A stretch of 64,000 bases of DNA from Cristatella mucedo (GCA_009760855.2 WPIO01000007.1:8509001-8573000); one strand, 5' to 3'. Counted from the stretch's first letter, positions 46,575-58,666 are shown. Program-made: numbers and translations. Notes: a model not told the origin generated them from the letters alone.

Positions 46575-48014
46575 TTATACGAGGTATTTGTAGACTGTTG
46601 GATACCGAAAAGTGGGTGGTACGTGCTTGGCCTGACGGGGGAGTATGTCGGAGAGATAGGCTGGAGCCATAGAATGAAGGGACCTAAAAGTGAGCGACAA
46701 AACCTTGAAGTCAATCCGTTGCTTGACTGGTAGCCAGTGCAGGTCGGCGAGAAGTGGAGTAATGTGGCAACAGCGATGCTCACGGCAGACAAGCCTAGCT
46801 GCGGAGTTTTGCACTAGCTGCAATCGCCTGATCGCACATGCTGGTAGGCCAGTAAGCAGTGAGTTGCAGAAGTCGAGATGGGATGTCACGAATGCACGGA
46901 CCAACTTGGACGTGGTATCCTTATCTAAACAAGCCCGAGTTTTAGCAGTGTTATGGAACTGAAAATAGACAGATTTGACTGTAGAGCTGATATGGTCGTC
47001 TAACGAGAGGTCGCTTTGGAATATGAAACCTAGATTTCGAGCTGATTCAACTGGAGATATGCAGGCAGAGCCAATTTTGAGCGACAGCCTTTCCAATTTG
47101 TGAATCATGCTGGGTTTGCCCATAACTAGTAAGTTAGTTTTATCATCGTTTAGTTTTAGAAAATTTGCTGCCATCCATGTGCGGATGTCATCAATGCATG
47201 CAGCAAGTGAGTTGAGAGAATTTGAAGTGCTCGGAGGCTGGGAGGAATCAAAGCAAAGGTACAACAGAGTGTCATCCGCATAGAAGTGAAAGCCTGGATT
47301 GTGCTTGGCAATCACATCAGCAAGAGGCAGAGTATAAACCGTGAAAAGAACCGGACCTGGCACGGAGCCCTGAGGTACGCCATATTTCAGAGGTACCTCA
47401 GATGATCTTTGTCCATTCACGTCAATACTCTGGAGTCTCCCACTGAGATAGGACCTGAACCACTGCAGAGCAGTGCCAGTGATGCCCAGGCAAGATGAGA
47501 GGCACTCTAGAAGAACTTTGTGATCGATGGTATTAAAAGCTGCCGAAAGATCGAGCAAAACAAGCAGAGACACTCTACCCATGTCTGCATTCCTAAGTAG
47601 GTCGTTGTATACCCTAAGCAATGCTGACTGTGTGGAGTGATTAGCTCTAAAGCCAGACTGGAACTTACTAGCAAGGTGTGAGGTTTCGATATACAAGATC
47701 AGCTGGTCCGCCACGACCCGTTCCAGTGTCTTTGATAGGAATGGTAGAAGGGAAACTGGGCGGTAGTTGCTCAAGTTCTCTTGGTCTAGTGTCGCTTTCT
47801 TGAAAAGTGGCCTGACTACAGCTTTTTTGAAAGGTGCTGGGACATGACCAGAGGTTAATGACATATTAATTATGTTAGTTATGCATGGCAGCAGCAGATC
47901 AATGCAACGTAGGTGCAGGACAGTGGGAATAGGGTCCAGAGGACTTGTTGTCTTCTTTGATTGAGATACGAACTTCAGGACTAGATCACTAGTGACCTGC
48001 TCAAATGTAGACAT
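46575..48014 (-). CDS. LINE-A reverse transcriptase (479 codons open)
   Basis: Non-LTR retrotransposon RT of the CR1/L2 group. In order: 'SPLDPIPTVL' (motif 0 region), 'NYRPVSLLPFLSKTLERVVA' (motif 1), 'FQSGFRANHSTQSALL', motif A 'LLVLLDLSAAFNTIDH', 'YGVPQGSVPGPVLF' (motif B), catalytic 'FYADDTLLYLCFD' (motif C), 'FLKLNDDKTNLLVMGK' (motif D) and the C-terminal 'LHWLPVKQRIDFKVLSLTFR'. It copies LINE RNA at the nicked target. YADD is intact; motif A has Asn where the other copies have the second Asp. The frame starts at Met 48014 only because the ORF was scanned from Met; in-frame sequence continues upstream toward 48110 before a break. Confidence 0.92.
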   Translation of the reverse strand: MSTFEQVTSDLVLKFVSQSKKTTSPLDPIPTVLHLRCIDLLLPCITNIINMSLTSGHVPAPFKKAVVRPLFKKATLDQENLSNYRPVSLLPFLSKTLERVVADQLILYIETSHLASKFQSGFRANHSTQSALLRVYNDLLRNADMGRVSLLVLLDLSAAFNTIDHKVLLECLSSCLGITGTALQWFRSYLSGRLQSIDVNGQRSSEVPLKYGVPQGSVPGPVLFTVYTLPLADVIAKHNPGFHFYADDTLLYLCFDSSQPPSTSNSLNSLAACIDDIRTWMAANFLKLNDDKTNLLVMGKPSMIHKLERLSLKIGSACISPVESARNLGFIFQSDLSLDDHISSTVKSVYFQFHNTAKTRACLDKDTTSKLVRAFVTSHLDFCNSLLTGLPACAIRRLQLVQNSAARLVCREHRCCHITPLLADLHWLPVKQRIDFKVLSLTFRSLHSMAPAYLSDILPRQAKHVPPTFRYPTVYKYLV

Positions 48015-48377
48015 TAAGGTGCAGCCAGGAATCAGGGAACAGCATTCTAGGGGGATGTTGTCATTGCAGGGATGGACTCCGTGATCTTGTCTATCTTCTG
48101 CACAAAGAATCGAGAGAAGCGATCGGCTAGATCAGCACAAGGATCATCAGGTAAGGAGCTAATCTGGGATCGGTTGAGGAGATGGTTGATCGTCGACATC
48201 AGCATTTTTGGATTGTGCATCTGTGATTCAACAATGTTTTTATAGAAGCTAGGCTTGGCCTTTGCTAGGATCGATTGGTACGACCTACAGTAGTCTTCAT
48301 ATGCCTGTCGGTGGACAGTTAGTCCGGATCTTTTGTATGCTTTTTCAAGTTTTCGCTTAGTAGAGCTGGCGGCTAGT

Positions 48378-48779
48378 TTAATGTCTGTGGTAAACCATAG
48401 GCCGTCTGGGCGGGGAGCTTACAGTGCACTTTGTTAGAGGTGCAAACTCTTCGAGCGAGTCAGCTAGTGTCGTGTTGTAGCTATCTACCAATGATGACAG
48501 ATCGGAGGGAGGACTGAGCAGTAGAGGTGAAGCAGATATTCTTGCACGGACAGCATCGACGTCAAGAGTCTTGAGGTTTTGCGATTCACAGGTTATTTTA
48601 GAGGAGGAGGTGGGCACACGCTGTAGATTGAATGAGATCTGCATGTGGTCAGATAAGCAGGATTTGGTAATAATTGGTGATGATAAAGTGCAGTTGTATG
48701 AGAAAATCTGGTCGAGTGTGTGACCCTTGATGTGGGTAGGGGCATGCACATGAGCCACGAGAGACAATGAGTCAGTCAA
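48378..48779 (-). pseudogene. LINE-A endonuclease C-terminus (truncated)
   Basis: AP-endonuclease-type domain end: 'TLDQIFSYN', then 'SCLSDHMQISFNL' containing the SDH motif, then a linker toward the RT. The N-terminal catalytic part is missing because of 5' truncation at 48798. Confidence 0.8.
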
Positions 48780-48798
48780 TGCACGAAATATATATATG

Positions 48799-49300
48799 AC
48801 TATAAGGTTGTATCACCCACTTTAGGACCCTTCATGCTTTGGCTCCGGCCTACTCATCAGATCTACTCTCTCACGAGGCTAAGCATCACGCCATCCACTT
48901 TTCAGAATCTTTCTGTTTACCCATAACTCATACGAATCTCATATCCTTTAGTTGGTATGGTCCCAAAGCCTGAAACTCACTCCCGTCTTGCGTCACGACA
49001 TCTCCTGACTTGTCCACATTAAAAAAGAAATTAAGAACACATCTATTTATCACCGAATTTTGTGGGTCCCTGCAATTCATCCATTATGTGCATATGCATG
49101 CAGACACTGTGCACGCTGCCACTAAAACGAACTTGCATGCTGACCTTGTGCATGTCACTTTTAACCATGCTATTGTTGTTGTTTATTGACCATGCTACCA
49201 CTAACCTTTCGATCGCTTCCTTTGTAGCAAATGTAAATTGCTTAGAAAGAGATTGATTTCTCTGAAGGCGCTATATACAACGCATTATTATTGCTGTTAT
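48799..49300 (+). mobile_element. LINE-A copy, right half
   Basis: Continues the copy at 45676-46168: 'aaggttgtatcacccacttt', the 3' untranslated region, the terminus 'gcttagaaagagattgatttctctgaaggcgc' and an ATT tail. Confidence 0.85.
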
Positions 49301-49739
49301 ATTTGGCGTGATTGCAAAAGAGGCGCAAACCAGGACGATGTAACATTCCTAAGCTATGGCATGTGTAAAGAAGCTTTAATCCTGCAAGATTCTGATCTAA
49401 GCCTGTTGTCGTAAAACGATATTCAAGTGTGCCTGGGGGGCTGAAGGTATGCTTCTTTTACCATATTTCTACTGCTCAATAAAACTTTAAAAGCTTGCCG
49501 TGACAAGCAAAGACTTAATTGTCATTTTAATACAGTAGAAAAGATAACAAAAAGCCCGATGTTCAACCCCTCAGGCAAAGAGTCTTCAGGGTGAGCAAGC
49601 TCACCCACGGGATTCTGATGCATAGAGTTTATAGGCCAACACGAGCACCTAAGTAAGCAGAGGACCCTAGATGAAAATTAAAAAAAAAACTGTTTTGCCA
49701 AGAGATTTCTAGTGCTTCCATACACACAAGCTTTTTTTA

Positions 49740-50075
49740 AGACGAATCGCAGACTCACAAAATGCTGTAATAAAAAGGTGTTTTTTAAGCTTCGTTTTAA
49801 ATCTAGTCATGTAAGCGAACGTTGTGACATATGTTGGTAGTGAGTTCAGTTGGTAGTTGATTCAGGCTTTGGGAGCATAGGAACTGAAGGCACGATCTCC
49901 AACGGTTTGAGCATCGCACGAGGTATGGCTAAACGACTCTTCGCCTGGTGGGGGAGCAGTTCTAATAGGTAGGCTGGAGCCACAGAATGAAGGGACCTAA
50001 AAGTAAGCGACAGAGACTATCTAAAACTATCTAAAGTCGATACGGTACTTGATTGGGAGTCGGTGCAGACTAGTC
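49740..50075 (-). mobile_element. LINE-A 3' region, diverged
   Basis: 'gactcacaaaatgctgtaataaaaagg', then 'agggacctaaaagtaagcgacag' and 'tcgatacggtacttgattggg' are reverse-complement LINE-A RT-end blocks. Confidence 0.75.
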
Positions 50076-50561
50076 TTTCAGGAAGCTCGACTTTCGGGTA
50101 GTCTAGAACACTCCGAGACGCTTACGATACGAGCTAAACGATGTAGCCGGGGCGGAATCAGCAAACTGTGGGTCATGGCAGCAATAGATTTCGGTCAATG
50201 TTAGGGATCTTACGCATTTCTAGATACAGGGGCTCTAGTCGGCAGTCTAACCGACTCAGAACTGAAAAAATTATAGCCTAAGGTATAGTCATGCATGTGA
50301 CAACTATCGTCATAATATACTTATACCTACTCAGCTAACTTTTTTTTTCCATAAACAGTGAGCAAAGAAAGCATTAGTTGTGCTAATATGCATTCTGTTT
50401 CGGCAGTGCCAGAAATCAGAGAAGGGCAACAGGAGACTGGTGCGGTCAGATGGGACAAGATAACACCATCTCACAGAAAATCACTAATAGCCTGACTGAA
50501 GAGGGTGCTATCGAATCAAGCACGGTACCGATTCGTGGCTACAGATGCAAATGTTTCATAC

Positions 50562-50732
50562 CATTAATGCCTTGAAAGATGACAATAGCTGAGCGACTGA
50601 GGATGTTGTAGTGGAGCTTCTTAATTTCTCCTCCATGAGAAAGGTCATTGTCACTGAAGTAAAGTTGCAAGTGATCTTTCACAATTTTTTCTGGAATATT
50701 TTCTACCAGTATCGCCCCAGGTCCAAAATCAT
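50562..50732 (-). CDS. Multi-RRM gene exon 7 (RRM-d first half)
   Basis: 57 codons. The acceptor is 'gttctgctttttag', the donor 'gtatga'. It reads 'AILVENIPEKIVKDHLQLYF', 'HGGEIKKLHYN', then 'SAIVIFQG'. Confidence 0.8.
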
Positions 50733-51929
50733 CTAAAAAGCAGAACACATCCATACCTAAATTAACATGCGAAGTGGGGTTTCCAGTCCGCCGGTCTAAC
50801 TGGCTAACAATGTTTGCATTTCTAAGCTAACTTTGATTATTGACATTGTGATCACATGATGGTGGTAGGCAGTACTGATCATAGTGGACACGAACTTGTA
50901 TGCAAAATTAACACACACATATTTCGGTTGACATAGGTTTCCAGCAGACTCAAAATAAGTGGGATCAGGAACGGTGTCGTACCAGAAGGCCGGCCTACAA
51001 GGCTCTACGATTTTGTTTGAGCTCTGACTGAAGATACTAACCGCAAGTTTAAGTAACATAATTGTTTGGCATGTTCCTGAAATTTTGATAGAAATAATTC
51101 AGACATTGATGACGATGTACTTTTTGCACTGAGACCGATTTTCTTCTTCGACTGACATCCTGATGATATTCTCTATTACATCTGCAGTGCTAGGTGGGTT
51201 CGGGTAATCTGTTTTTATCATCTAAGATCTACCAAAAAGATTTACTATAGCCATTAGACCACTAAAGACATGGTTAAGTAATGAGCAAGTCTCCTTAAGA
51301 TACACTGTAGCAGTGGCAACAATGCGTTGCCATAGCAAAATCAAAAAAGGAACTCGCAAATTACCCAGCTAGACTCAATGTTAAAACGACATATTCAACT
51401 ATACCATATGGTCATGAAAAAGTGTCAAATGGGTCCAAAGCAGTAGACGTGAACACGTGTTGCTAACAACTTCACTCATACTCAGACTTGTAGATTCCAA
51501 ACTTCAAGGTCACAATATCCAACATAATAGCTTCCCTGTGTCACATCATTTAACATTACAGAAAAAATCCTTTTGGTGATATCTGGTCCTATGACCAGAT
51601 GGTATCTATTTTCAATATGACACACACCACTCATCACCAAGCAGACCTGCTTGGCTCCTGAAACAAGCACATATTCGAATGCAAAGAGCACTAGAGCACA
51701 ATCGTTTGCCACTTGGCGAAGACCAATTAGAATATTCAGGACTTTTAAAGATGCCCACGGTGTACCCTCTGCATTTCTTCAGCTAACAGCTACACAGCAT
51801 CGACCTTCTACCTGAACTGATTATCTACTAGGACACGATTTCATTAACCTAGATGATCTATAAAAGCTTACCTTTCCCAAATGAGTGTGTTGACACGAAA
51901 TTGCCACTGGCCATCTAAAAACAATGTTT

Positions 51930-52085
51930 CGGTTATTTAACAGCCCCATATATAGCAGCAGAAGATCCTCCACGGCTATCACCATCGCTTGCAGTGGCCA
52001 ATAAAGGACCAACAACTGCAAGATTCGAACCCACGACCCCGATTATTAAGAGAGCAAGCACCTTACCCATGGGCGACGACCCAGG
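51930..52085 (-). mobile_element. SINE-1
   Basis: 'tatagcagcagaagatcctcc', 'cttgcagtggccaataaagg', B box 'gattcgaaccc', 'acgaccccg'. Confidence 0.8.
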
Positions 52086-52331
52086 AGCAATACTTAGAGT
52101 GATGTGTCAGGATTCTACTGTGCATGCACATGCTTGTCGAAAGTAGTAGGACGTATTTTCGACTGAGAAAATCACCTCCGAAATCAAAATCGCTGGCGAT
52201 CGTTACATTTTCGCTGCAGTACCAAGAGGCACAGTACACAAGTACAACGGCAACCTTCGACAAGACTCCCAATACCAATCGGACTTCGTTACCGATAGCA
52301 AGCCAGCATATACCTGGCATAGTTTACTCAC

Positions 52332-52445
52332 CATCCAAATCCATCAACTGCTCCGTGACAGGATTCCCACTACCAAGGAGCAGTGTCACTGACAAGGGCA
52401 CGCCAGCAATGCAGTGCTTGCCGACGGTGCTGACGCGCTGTGCAA
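52332..52445 (-). CDS. Multi-RRM gene exon 6 (RRM-c second half)
   Basis: 38 codons. The acceptor is 'ctctttcgttgcag', the donor 'gtgagt'. It reads 'AQRVSTVGKHCIAGVPLSV', then a linker ending 'EQLMDLDG'. It is identical over all 114 bases to 11253-11366. The plus strand here is also open for 208 codons (52124-52750), but that frame has no protein-like features beyond openness. Confidence 0.8.
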
Positions 52446-53158
52446 CTGCAACGAAAGAGAATCTTGTTCGTTGCGACCTCGAGGATCAGTGGTATGTCTC
52501 TCTGATTGCTACCAAATGGAAGCTTTACAAAACGCCACGAGATATCTGCAAAGAGAACTGCTCCAGCTACAAGGCTCCATACCGATTACATTGCTCGCAC
52601 TTTAAAGTCGATGCAGTGCTCCGAAAGAAGATGGTGCTAATGCCAGCAGTATGTCGGGATAAATTGAAAAATTCTATACAAACCAGTTGGGTATTAATGG
52701 GGGATACAAGAGTGGTTAGCAGTATTAACAATAAGACCAGAAACTGGTGAAAACCGTGACGTCACAGTCCTCTTCGGGGCATTATGTGTTTAACACATCT
52801 AATTCTACATATCCCTATGCATATCTTGAACCCAATTACTAACCCTGTTTACCAACCAAACCAAATATGGCATTAAACAGTATATATCTCCTTAACGAGT
52901 GCAAATCCTGCATTTGTGTACACCTAGGAGGCACTCCTTCACACTATCTAAAACAGAATGACCTCAGTCCGAGTGTGCATATACATAGGGCAGTTCGTTC
53001 AAACAGATATGGCACCTAGTTCTCCCAAATGTAAAATCTTTTACATCAGCCGTGGTAAATAAGCCAACGATATCAACTTAATTACAGTAATATGAACTTT
53101 ATGGTACTTAAAAAGATCTTTCTTTAACGAAATTAAACAAGGAGAATAGTGAATCATA

Positions 53159-53562
53159 TTTTACCGTGTTTAAGCTCCCCTTGTTCACTCTCAAAAATTT
53201 GGGGTCACATAATGGAGAGGGAGCATATACATGGGAGGTTACTATTTTGGCTTTTATATTGCACTAGGTAATGCACCTGCTTTAAATGCATAAATGCTAT
53301 TCGAATGCATTTTGAATGCATTTGTGGCATTTCAATGCAATGGACGGAACAGAAGATGGCACATTCTATGAAGACAGTGACGACGACAGTGATGATAATG
53401 GACTTTCCACTAAATTTCAAGTCTATGATATGAATGACGACAAAAATAGAGAGGGCATCGTCACCATTCCTGATGCAGAAGATAGCGACAGTGAAAAGAA
53501 GGAAAATGTGTTTAAAAATGGCGGCTTATATATTGGGGAGGCTTATACATGGTAAAATATTG
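53159..53562 (+). mobile_element. Pogo/Tigger-like transposon remnant
   Basis: The plus ORF (about 53316-53555) reads 'HFNAMDGTEDGTFYED', followed by Ser/Asp-rich acid sequence, which resembles the acidic C-terminus of pogo/Tigger transposases ('ALDGTED'-like). Inverted end-like motifs lie at 53159-53182 ('attttaccgtgtttaagctcc') and 53535-53558 ('ggggaggcttatacatggt'). Orientation of the ends relative to a normal element is unclear. Confidence 0.4.
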
Positions 53563-54486
53563 TGATATGCCAGCACAAAACTGCATAAAAGTGTGGTCCT
53601 TTTGGTAATGGCAAACCTCAAAGACAACTTCTTTTTAAGTCAAAAAGATTTACTGCGAACCCAACGAGTTAATGGGTCTTGCAGCATCCTACAAGTACAT
53701 GCTCATTTACTCATTTAGAGCAAGCCTCATATCCTATCGTGGGCTTACAGGTTGCTTCACACGCTTGCACCAGCCAACGTATCCAAACTACTTGCTCCTC
53801 TAGTGTGCTCTCATATCACCAATGCTGGTCGTATTTAATCTCAACTACTTTTAACAATTGCTCCTTTAACATAATCTATAAATGCTCCAAAATCTCTTCT
53901 TTATCTAGCTTGGCACTCAAGGAGGATACCTAAGGAGGTCTGAAGGCAGTTCAGAGACTTCAGTTCCAATAAACGAGGCCCGTCATGCACAAAAATAACA
54001 GCTTCTACCCTAGATATGACCCAACCACAGCCCCTCTACACTTGCTCACACTACATCAACCATAGCCTAAAAATAATGTGGCTGCAACTGCTCAGACCGG
54101 CTCCACTGGCAAAGATCCGAGGCATACCTACAGCAAGACAGTGCTGAGGGTGAGGTCTGTAGATCGTCGACTGAGGCAGGGCACTTACTGTGACACGTGA
54201 TCCGAGATAAAGGAGCTAAAACTGCAATTCTGGCTTAGCTGAAGCAAACAAGAAGATGCTGAGAGCCGCTGGCTCGCAAGACCTGTGGCAAGTTACATGC
54301 ACTGAATTAAGCACAGCTAAGCACGCAAAGCACATAGGAAAAACAAAAAAGACCAGCTTAACAAAGGTGGAAACTACCACGGGTGTACTAGACATGAACG
54401 TAAAGTTATGTGTATTGTACATGTTTGTATGTATTTAATAAATAATGGTAACAAATATGCACGTATGTTTGTATAAACACACACAC

Positions 54487-54488
<2 letters not shown>

Positions 54489-54565
<77 letters not shown>
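54489..54565 (+). repeat. (GT)n microsatellite with ac-gt palindrome
   Basis: 'cacacacacacatgtgtgtg' followed by a pure gt run; the start is a perfect inverted repeat. Confidence 0.97.
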
Positions 54566-55014
54566 AACTATGATAGAGTCAGCCGAGACAGGACACTAGA
54601 TTTTCCGGGCCGGTGGAGCTCTTGTATGGTGCTTTCATACAATCTCGTGTATGTGATGTGAAAGTCTGCTTAGAGGTTTAACTTCACATCTGCTTGCACG
54701 GGTGTTCGTGCAAGAAGAGTGCTGATACATGCGAGTCATGTTAGGACAGTTAACAAATCGGCTGAACCTGCGCTTTCCACTCCACAAAAGGGCAGTGAGG
54801 TTGACTCAGTTACGACAACATGGCGGCTTTGTAGCTGTTAGAATGCAAGCACTGACTCGGAAGGCAGGAAAACAGTAGTGAAGCATAACTAGAACGACGT
54901 GCATGCATTTCAGCAGGAAAACGCACGACTGCAGTAGAGCTCAGTAAATCTATATAGTTACAGCACTTACAGCAAAGAACACTAAATGCTTCCTAGTTCT
55001 TGCAGAGTAAAGTT

Positions 55015-55165
55015 AAGAAACGTACTGAAAAGCCGATTCAACAGCCTCATTGATACAGCAGCAAAAGAGCACTAGCTGCTATCCCCGCACATAGCAGTGG
55101 ATAATACAAAAAAATCGCCATATCCAGGACTCGAACCAACGATCACCATGACATGCGAGCAACGC
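55015..55165 (-). mobile_element. SINE-1, diverged, next to exon 5
   Basis: 'gattcaacagcctcattgat', 'acagcagcaaaagagc', 'ccaggactcgaaccaacgat'. It lies 20-170 bases downstream of exon 5's donor. Confidence 0.7.
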
Positions 55166-55183
55166 CACGACGTATGTTCTTAC

Positions 55184-55366
55184 CGGAGCTACTGGTAAAG
55201 GTGATTCTGGCAGAACTTGCGCCGGATGTAAAGTCCAAGCATTTAATCTCACCACCACCAGAGAGAGCTGCCGATTCAAAATAGAGCTGCAAATGCTTGC
55301 TGCGTGTCCCAGGAGGTATGCCCGTGACGAGGATGGGTGAGCCACCAGCAGGAGCGTCGCAGAGGT
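55184..55366 (-). CDS. Multi-RRM gene exon 5 (RRM-c first half)
   Basis: 61 codons. The acceptor is 'ttcgatgcag', the donor 'gtaaga'. This is the clearest family match: 'ILVTGIPPGTRSKHLQLYFE' followed by 'LSGGGEIKCLDF', the signature of PARP14/NID-type RRMs. Confidence 0.85.
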
Positions 55367-55460
55367 CTGCATCGAAGCAGAGCTGTGTCAGAACGTGTGG
55401 ACCCATGTAACTGCATTAATTGTCTAGAGTGCACTACTTGCAGCAGGCTTTGACACATAC

Positions 55461-55559
55461 CATTGTCCATAATGGCGTCCGTTGGGGCCGGCACCACCGT
55501 AACCTTCACCTGACCGCCAACAATTTCGTGAATTGATTCTTTCAGAACGGCTGCTGCAG
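55461..55559 (-). CDS. Multi-RRM gene exon 4 (RRM-b second half)
   Basis: 33 codons. The acceptor is 'ggttttccag', the donor 'gtatgt'. It reads 'AAVLKESIHEIVGGQVKVTV', then a Pro/Ala/Asp linker. It is separated from exon 5 by an intron of only 94 bases. Confidence 0.8.
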
Positions 55560-56094
55560 CTGGAAAACCACAGCAATCATCCTCGGAGGCAAGACTCACT
55601 ACGAGAACATATTATTGTGCAACAAGCCGATCCTCAGCAAAATGGTTCAGCGAATTTTCTGGAAAAGCAGGCACTCTACACACAAGTCGACTAGAAAAAT
55701 ACGGCCAACCTGCATGAGGATGGCTCAGACGATAAACAAACCAGAAATGCTGCACAGCCAGTGACATTTTGAATTTAGCATTTGTCAATTTCATTTTACA
55801 TGGCAACGTTCCCTACTTCTCTCCTCCTACCTCGGGTATGCCCATCGTTCTGAAGGATCTCAGCATACAAACACAAAAATGTGAGCACTTTCTCTGCTCT
55901 GCTGTGACCTTAAAACCTGTACAGATCTTGGCTTGTCTCACTTCCTGCACTGATTTTGGCTTGTCTCACTTCCCATATGCAAAGAAATTAGCACCAATAG
56001 TGGTGCACTGAGGCTTTGAGATCAAATATCAGTAATGTTCTGTACTCTTCAAAGAGTCGGACTTCTTAGTGGACACTCTTCATAGTAATACTAG

Positions 56095-56180
56095 TAATAA
56101 TAGCAATAATACATTTCTATAGTGCCCTCAGTGAACTTAATCTCTCTCTAGGCACTATACAGATGCTGCTTATAAAGCAT
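56095..56180 (-). mobile_element. LINE-A 3' terminus
   Basis: 'taatagcaataatacat', 'gccctcagtgaacttaatctctctctaggcac'. Confidence 0.75.
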
Positions 56181-58131
56181 TACTCCAGCACTGGGGTCGC
56201 AAGGATGCAGCATTTCGAGCAGCAGCACCACCAGGCATCTCAGGGCACGGGAAGTTCGTCATGAGCAGAAGCACTCGACAGTGTAGGAGCCAGGCGTACA
56301 ACAGAACATCAGCCCATGGCCACAATCAACTAAAGCAGCTACCGACCAAGGGAAGTGCCATGCTAACCGCACTGGTGCAGTGACAACCTACAGCTAATTT
56401 TAAATGCTTCGAACCATTAATTTGTTACAAGGGTAAGTACTTCGTCTGGCGCTACATTTAACAGTGCACAAAGTACTCATGAGAAGAAACGTGCTACGGT
56501 CTCCTGCCATATTATGGTACACTAGAGGACCTGAAAGTGAGACAGCAAGGCCTTGCACCAATCAACGTATGACAGTACGAAAAATACGATAATTGTATTT
56601 AGGTAAATGGAGCATCGAGAAACAGACCAGTGGAAAAAATATCACTGGTTTCAACAGGTGGCACTGCATAACTATACATGTACTGCCTGTGTCCTTAATA
56701 GCATGTGTCCACGGTCGAGTTTTTCTGACATTAGAGTCAAGACACGTGTTTGGGATAGTGGTAGAGTGATTAGCAGCCTAGCTACCAAGTAATGTGCAGC
56801 TATGGTCTCCTGAGCATCAGTATCAAATAGGCTGAAATCTGCTTCCTGGGCTGCACAATCACGAACAGCAAGTACACCTGAGCTAATCGACCCATAACTA
56901 CATCGACCCTAGCAAGTCAAGATCTCACGTTTTAACTTGGCATCCCTAAATCCTGGTATATGACAGAGATTGGGGACTTTAAAAAGTTTGTTATTTTTTC
57001 ATACAAAGTCTGGTCGAGCAGCAAAGGATACACAGATGACCCATGGGTTCATAAGGGTGACTATCCTTAGCGCCTTCAAGTGCCTCGAGCTCTGCTCAAC
57101 TCCTTGCTGCATGTCTTGCAGACTGGATGGCAGCTGTCTCAAACTTAATGACAATTAAAGTAACTTAATATATATGGGCTAGCCAAGTGCAACTCAGAAA
57201 ATTGCACTCAACCGCAAAACTGACTCAGACAGCTTTCCTGCAGCACCTATGTGGAATCCGTGTGTCTAATTTTAAAATGACCTTTTGCTGATGATATGAT
57301 CACGTCAGTGCCACTCAGGTCTGCACTTTCAGCTAATTAATATAGCAAAATACGGCATGCTTGGAGAAAGATACAGTGGCTACATTAGTCCATGTACTTA
57401 AGGTGTTGTGTCCAGACTTCCGTAATTCTTTCCCTGCAGATCTTTCTGCCTATATACTAGAATGCAATCAGGTGAAGCATATCTCAGCAGCTAAGCTTGT
57501 CTATCATTAGAATCACAACTGCTTTATTACACAACGTCTCCCTGACCAGCACTGGATTAGTACCGAGTTATGCAACAACTTCAAATTCCCGTGACTTCTA
57601 TGTCCCTTTCCTCGCTAGCTTCTGGTTATCTACCTCAACTACTATCTTCTTCGGTATTCCCACGCATAATAGGCTAAGCAAAGATTAAGCAAATGAGGAG
57701 TTGAAGCCACCAAACTTTGACATTGCAGGGGGCCATACCAAATACAGGAAGGCTGAACGGACATGTCAGTGCCAAGCCCTCTCATATTGCCATTCAGCTA
57801 GGTCCAAGGAACCCCCCTTGACCAGTGGCTATCTATTTCTGTATTACCGTGCTTCGAATCACCTGTTCGTTTAACCCTGGATGCTTAGCTATGCCTCTAA
57901 ACAACCTAAAATCCTTAGGAGGCCCTGCCTTCACTTCCTGTGCAAACCAAAACCCCTGAATCCAAAATACACTACAGTTGCTGAGTAATTACTATCAAGC
58001 CTACGGTCACATTTTCCTACCGGCATCTGACCCTAGCTGGAGGCCGACGCACGATGATGGAAAAATTATGTACGCCAGTACTACTAACTGCATAGTGTGA
58101 TGCAATCTTTAACATCAGCACGAACACTCAC
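56181..58131. other. Intron with old LINE traces
   Basis: 57400-57580 holds decayed plus-strand LINE RT-end sequence ('cagcagctaagcttgtctatc'). No other feature is supported. Confidence 0.4.
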
Positions 58132-58272
58132 CGGCGGGTTTACAAAATTTTAGCAGCAGCTTCTTCTCATTACTAAGATATCGAAAGCAATCGATAAAAC
58201 CATACTTCATAAAGTAGAATCGCACGAGCTCTTCTTCTTGCGGCTCGACACCTACCACTTCAATATCAGTAC
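58132..58272 (-). CDS. Multi-RRM gene exon 3 (RRM-b first half)
   Basis: 47 codons. The acceptor 'tattttgttttcctag' and donor 'gtgagt' are near-consensus. It reads 'DIEVVGVEPQEEELVRFYF', then 'KKLLLKFCKPA'. The usual GGGE loop is missing in this unit. Confidence 0.75.
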
Positions 58273-58666
58273 CTAGGAAAACAAAATATTTTAAGTTGCA
58301 CACACAATGCTTTCAGTGAAGCCTGCGAAATGCAATTTAAATCAAGCATCCCATGTCGACGGTCTGTAACTCACTGCCTGCTGTTCTACAGGCATATGCA
58401 ATCAGGCGCTTACAATTGGTACATTTTGTTTTCAAGACAAACATTTAGCTAGTGCAGCAGTTTAGCACATACAATAATTGCTCAGGCAGAGTATAGCGTA
58501 GGTTGATAAAAACGGCAAGTCAGTAATCAAGTTGTTCGTGAGTGAAATTGTACTCGGTCTGCTATCTTCTTAGTGTAGGACAGATGCAGGACCTAGCAAC
58601 TAACAAATTTGCACACTTCTATTACAACAGATATAAAGTACCTAGAAAGAGTATTAGTTCTCTGCC

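Larger units (their letters stand above)
46169..48798 (-). mobile_element. LINE-A, best-preserved copy (EN C-terminus, RT, 3' end)
   Basis: 2630 bases, 5'-truncated inside the endonuclease. The 3' tail of aat repeats (as read on plus) starts at about 46172. It is nested in an older plus-strand LINE-A with an 8-bp target duplication. Its RT ORF is the longest in the window, so it is probably the youngest copy. It sits in the intron between exons 7 and 8. Confidence 0.92.
51773..52980. repeat. Segmental duplication, copy 2 (partner 10575-12180)
   Basis: See the partner entry. This copy includes a SINE-1 (51930-52085) and exon 6, and lacks the LINE-A insertion seen in the other copy. Confidence 0.85.

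Noticed and set aside
50913-51076. Possible extra exon 'EPCRPAFWYDTVPD'
   Set aside because: Good acceptor but no phase-1 donor, and exon 6 already supplies the needed RRM tail.
52124-52750. 208-codon plus-strand ORF with an Ig-like 'NCSVTGFPLP' reading
   Set aside because: The minus strand of the same bases is a clean RRM-tail exon with splice signals and correct phase; the homologous plus ORF at 11.1 kb is broken by a stop.
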